A DNA stretch of 64,000 nucleotides, from positions 62,001 through 126,000 of the forward strand of contig NZ_JABAHY010000002.1 of NCBI RefSeq assembly GCF_012641515.1, in the 5' to 3' direction. Position numbers and translations under genes: made by a program. How positions within the stretch are numbered: position 1 is the first letter of the stretch; every line of letters begins with the position of its first letter. Below are positions 62,694 to 64,000 of the stretch, in pieces. The notes below the pieces were generated by a model. The model ran no database searches, had not been told where the DNA came from, and saw only the letters and a program-made list of their open reading frames with translations. Source of the stretch: Nesterenkonia sedimenti. GTDB lineage: Bacteria > Actinomycetota > Actinomycetes > Actinomycetales > Micrococcaceae.

Positions 62694-64000
62694 ATGAGAA
62701 CTCTGCCCCGCCCTAGCTCTGGGCGCCACCTTCGTTATGCCCTGCCGCTGGCCCTTCTGCTGGCCACCTCCTGCGCCACCTGGGATGCCGAGAACGACGG
62801 CGACTCAGACCAGCAGTCGGGGTCCCCCGCCACAACATCACCTCCTGCCGAAGGGACCGATGCTGACCCGGGGCAGCAGGAGGACAACCAGGAGACCACG
62901 GAGGATACCCCGGAGGAGTCCGGGGATGTGGAGTTCACCATCGTCTCCACCGGGGATGTGCTGCCCCATGACAATGTCATCGACGCCGCCGCCGAACTGG
63001 CCGGTGACCCCGAGGGATCCCAGGGCTACGAGTTCAGGCCCCTGCTGGCGGAGGTTGAGGAATGGGTCAGCGGCGCTGATCTGGCCCTCTGCAGTATGGA
63101 GGTCCCCCTGACCCCACCTGGGGTCGAACCCGAGGGCTACCCCACCTTCGGTGCCCCCGAGGAACTGGTTCCGGCCCTGTCCGAGACCGGTTTCCACGGC
63201 TGCAACACAGCCAATAACCACTCCATGGACCGGGATATCGCCGGCCTGGAGCACACTATGGAGATGTTCGAGGACCAGGGGATGGGCCATGTGGGCACCG
63301 CCCGCAGTGAGCAGGAGGCCCAGGCCGCCCAGTTCTACACCCTGGAACGGGCAGACCGGGAGATCACCGTGGCCCATCTGTCCACCACCATGCTGCATAA
63401 CCACGCCTATCCCATCCCCGATGACGAATCCTGGCGGGTCACCGACCTCAGCGCTGAGGAGCTGACCGAGGCGGCAGCGGAGGCCCGACAGCAGGGAGCC
63501 GACGTCGTCGTCGCCTCCGTGCACTGGGGGACCGAGTATGTCGATGAACCCACCGCCCAGCAGCGCGAATACGGAGAGCAGCTGGCCGCAGGCGGGGAGA
63601 TCGATGCGGTCTACGGCAACCACTCCCATACCCCACAGCCGATCGAGGAGCTCGAGGGCGGTCCCGCCGGAGAGGGGATGTGGGTGGTCTGGTCGATGGG
63701 GAACTTCCTGCACAACCAGGACGAGCACTGCTGTGTGCCCGAGGCCGCCACCGGGACGCTGGTCTACGCCCAGGTGGAGGCGCCTGAGGGCGAGGAGCCG
63801 CGGGTCACCGGTATGGACTGGTCACCGGTGACCGTGGACCGGGAGAACCAGAGCCGGGATGATGAGGAATTCTATGGGATATGGCCACTGAGCCCTCTGC
63901 GTGAGGAGATCCCCGATGGCGTGGTCAGCCTGGATGAGGCCACCGTCGAGGAACGCTGGGAGCTGGTCGCTGGGGTGATGGACCCCGACCACCTCCGGGA
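62694..64000 (+). CDS. CapA-family protein, N-terminal part (cut by window end)
   Basis: ATG 62694 opens a frame that runs off the window, giving 435 residues. A probable lipoprotein or secretion signal (LPLALLLATSC) is followed by an acidic linker and a CapA/PgsA-type metallophosphatase-like domain: STGDVLPHD, SMEVPL (in place of the usual NLE), TANNHSMD, VASVHWGTEY, YGNHSHTPQPIEEL and SMGNFLHN. CapA relatives are linked to poly-gamma-glutamate or capsule synthesis, but many lone members have no known function. The divergent neighbour is a VanY-type enzyme. Confidence 0.88.
   Translation, partial: MRTLPRPSSGRHLRYALPLALLLATSCATWDAENDGDSDQQSGSPATTSPPAEGTDADPGQQEDNQETTEDTPEESGDVEFTIVSTGDVLPHDNVIDAAAELAGDPEGSQGYEFRPLLAEVEEWVSGADLALCSMEVPLTPPGVEPEGYPTFGAPEELVPALSETGFHGCNTANNHSMDRDIAGLEHTMEMFEDQGMGHVGTARSEQEAQAAQFYTLERADREITVAHLSTTMLHNHAYPIPDDESWRVTDLSAEELTEAAAEARQQGADVVVASVHWGTEYVDEPTAQQREYGEQLAAGGEIDAVYGNHSHTPQPIEELEGGPAGEGMWVVWSMGNFLHNQDEHCCVPEAATGTLVYAQVEAPEGEEPRVTGMDWSPVTVDRENQSRDDEEFYGIWPLSPLREEIPDGVVSLDEATVEERWELVAGVMDPDHLR

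Overview
The window looks like chromosomal DNA of a high-GC actinobacterium, most likely of the order Micrococcales (Micrococcaceae-like). The evidence is gene order: the spc cluster has no S14 gene between rplE and rpsH (as described for Micrococcus luteus), the alpha cluster has no rpsD between rpsK and rpoA, rpoB starts with TTG and its product begins VASSTS, and coding sequence is strongly GC-biased at third positions. Genus cannot be fixed from sequence alone. Many secreted proteins are very acidic, which would fit a salt-tolerant organism, but that is inference.

Layout. 1-557: end of a cell-wall anchored protein with an LAATG sorting signal. 558-1957: rplJ-rplL behind a leader with a strong attenuator-like terminator. 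2049-6219: an envelope-stress module of a PspC-domain membrane protein (with a small membrane partner) divergent from a PspC-fused histidine kinase and a LuxR-type response regulator, arranged like EsrISR of Corynebacterium glutamicum. 6243-19268: a probable LacI-controlled uptake locus with a LacI-family repressor, a tandem HAD-HAD protein, a family-5 substrate-binding lipoprotein, two permeases, a fused double ATPase, an MFS exporter and a second, closely similar substrate-binding lipoprotein. Related palindromes (core GGAMCGKTCC) precede the HAD gene and both binding-protein genes. 19349-23634: a MoxR/DUF58/DUF4129-type operon of five overlapping genes. 23646-27696: a CitMHS transporter with a split AtuA-type protein, divergent from a LysR regulator.

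27697-60083 is the core gene-expression block: rpoB-rpoC; rpsL-rpsG-fusA-tuf; the S10 cluster rpsJ to rpsQ; the spc cluster rplN to rplO; secY-adk-map; infA-rpmJ-rpsM-rpsK-rpoA-rplQ; truA with a translationally coupled orphan DNA methyltransferase; and rplM-rpsI. Terminators and promoter-like sequences separate several of these units. 60084-64000: a structured leader ending in a terminator just before glmM, then a VanY-type carboxypeptidase lipoprotein (minus strand) and the start of a CapA-family protein.

The items most worth following up are the multi-site LacI-type regulon with a tandem HAD protein of unknown substrate, two matching 60-bp imperfect inverted repeats before truA, the orphan methyltransferase placed inside the ribosomal-protein region, and the attenuator-like leader of glmM with a T-box-like core. 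I saw no tRNA, rRNA, CRISPR array, insertion sequence or prophage.
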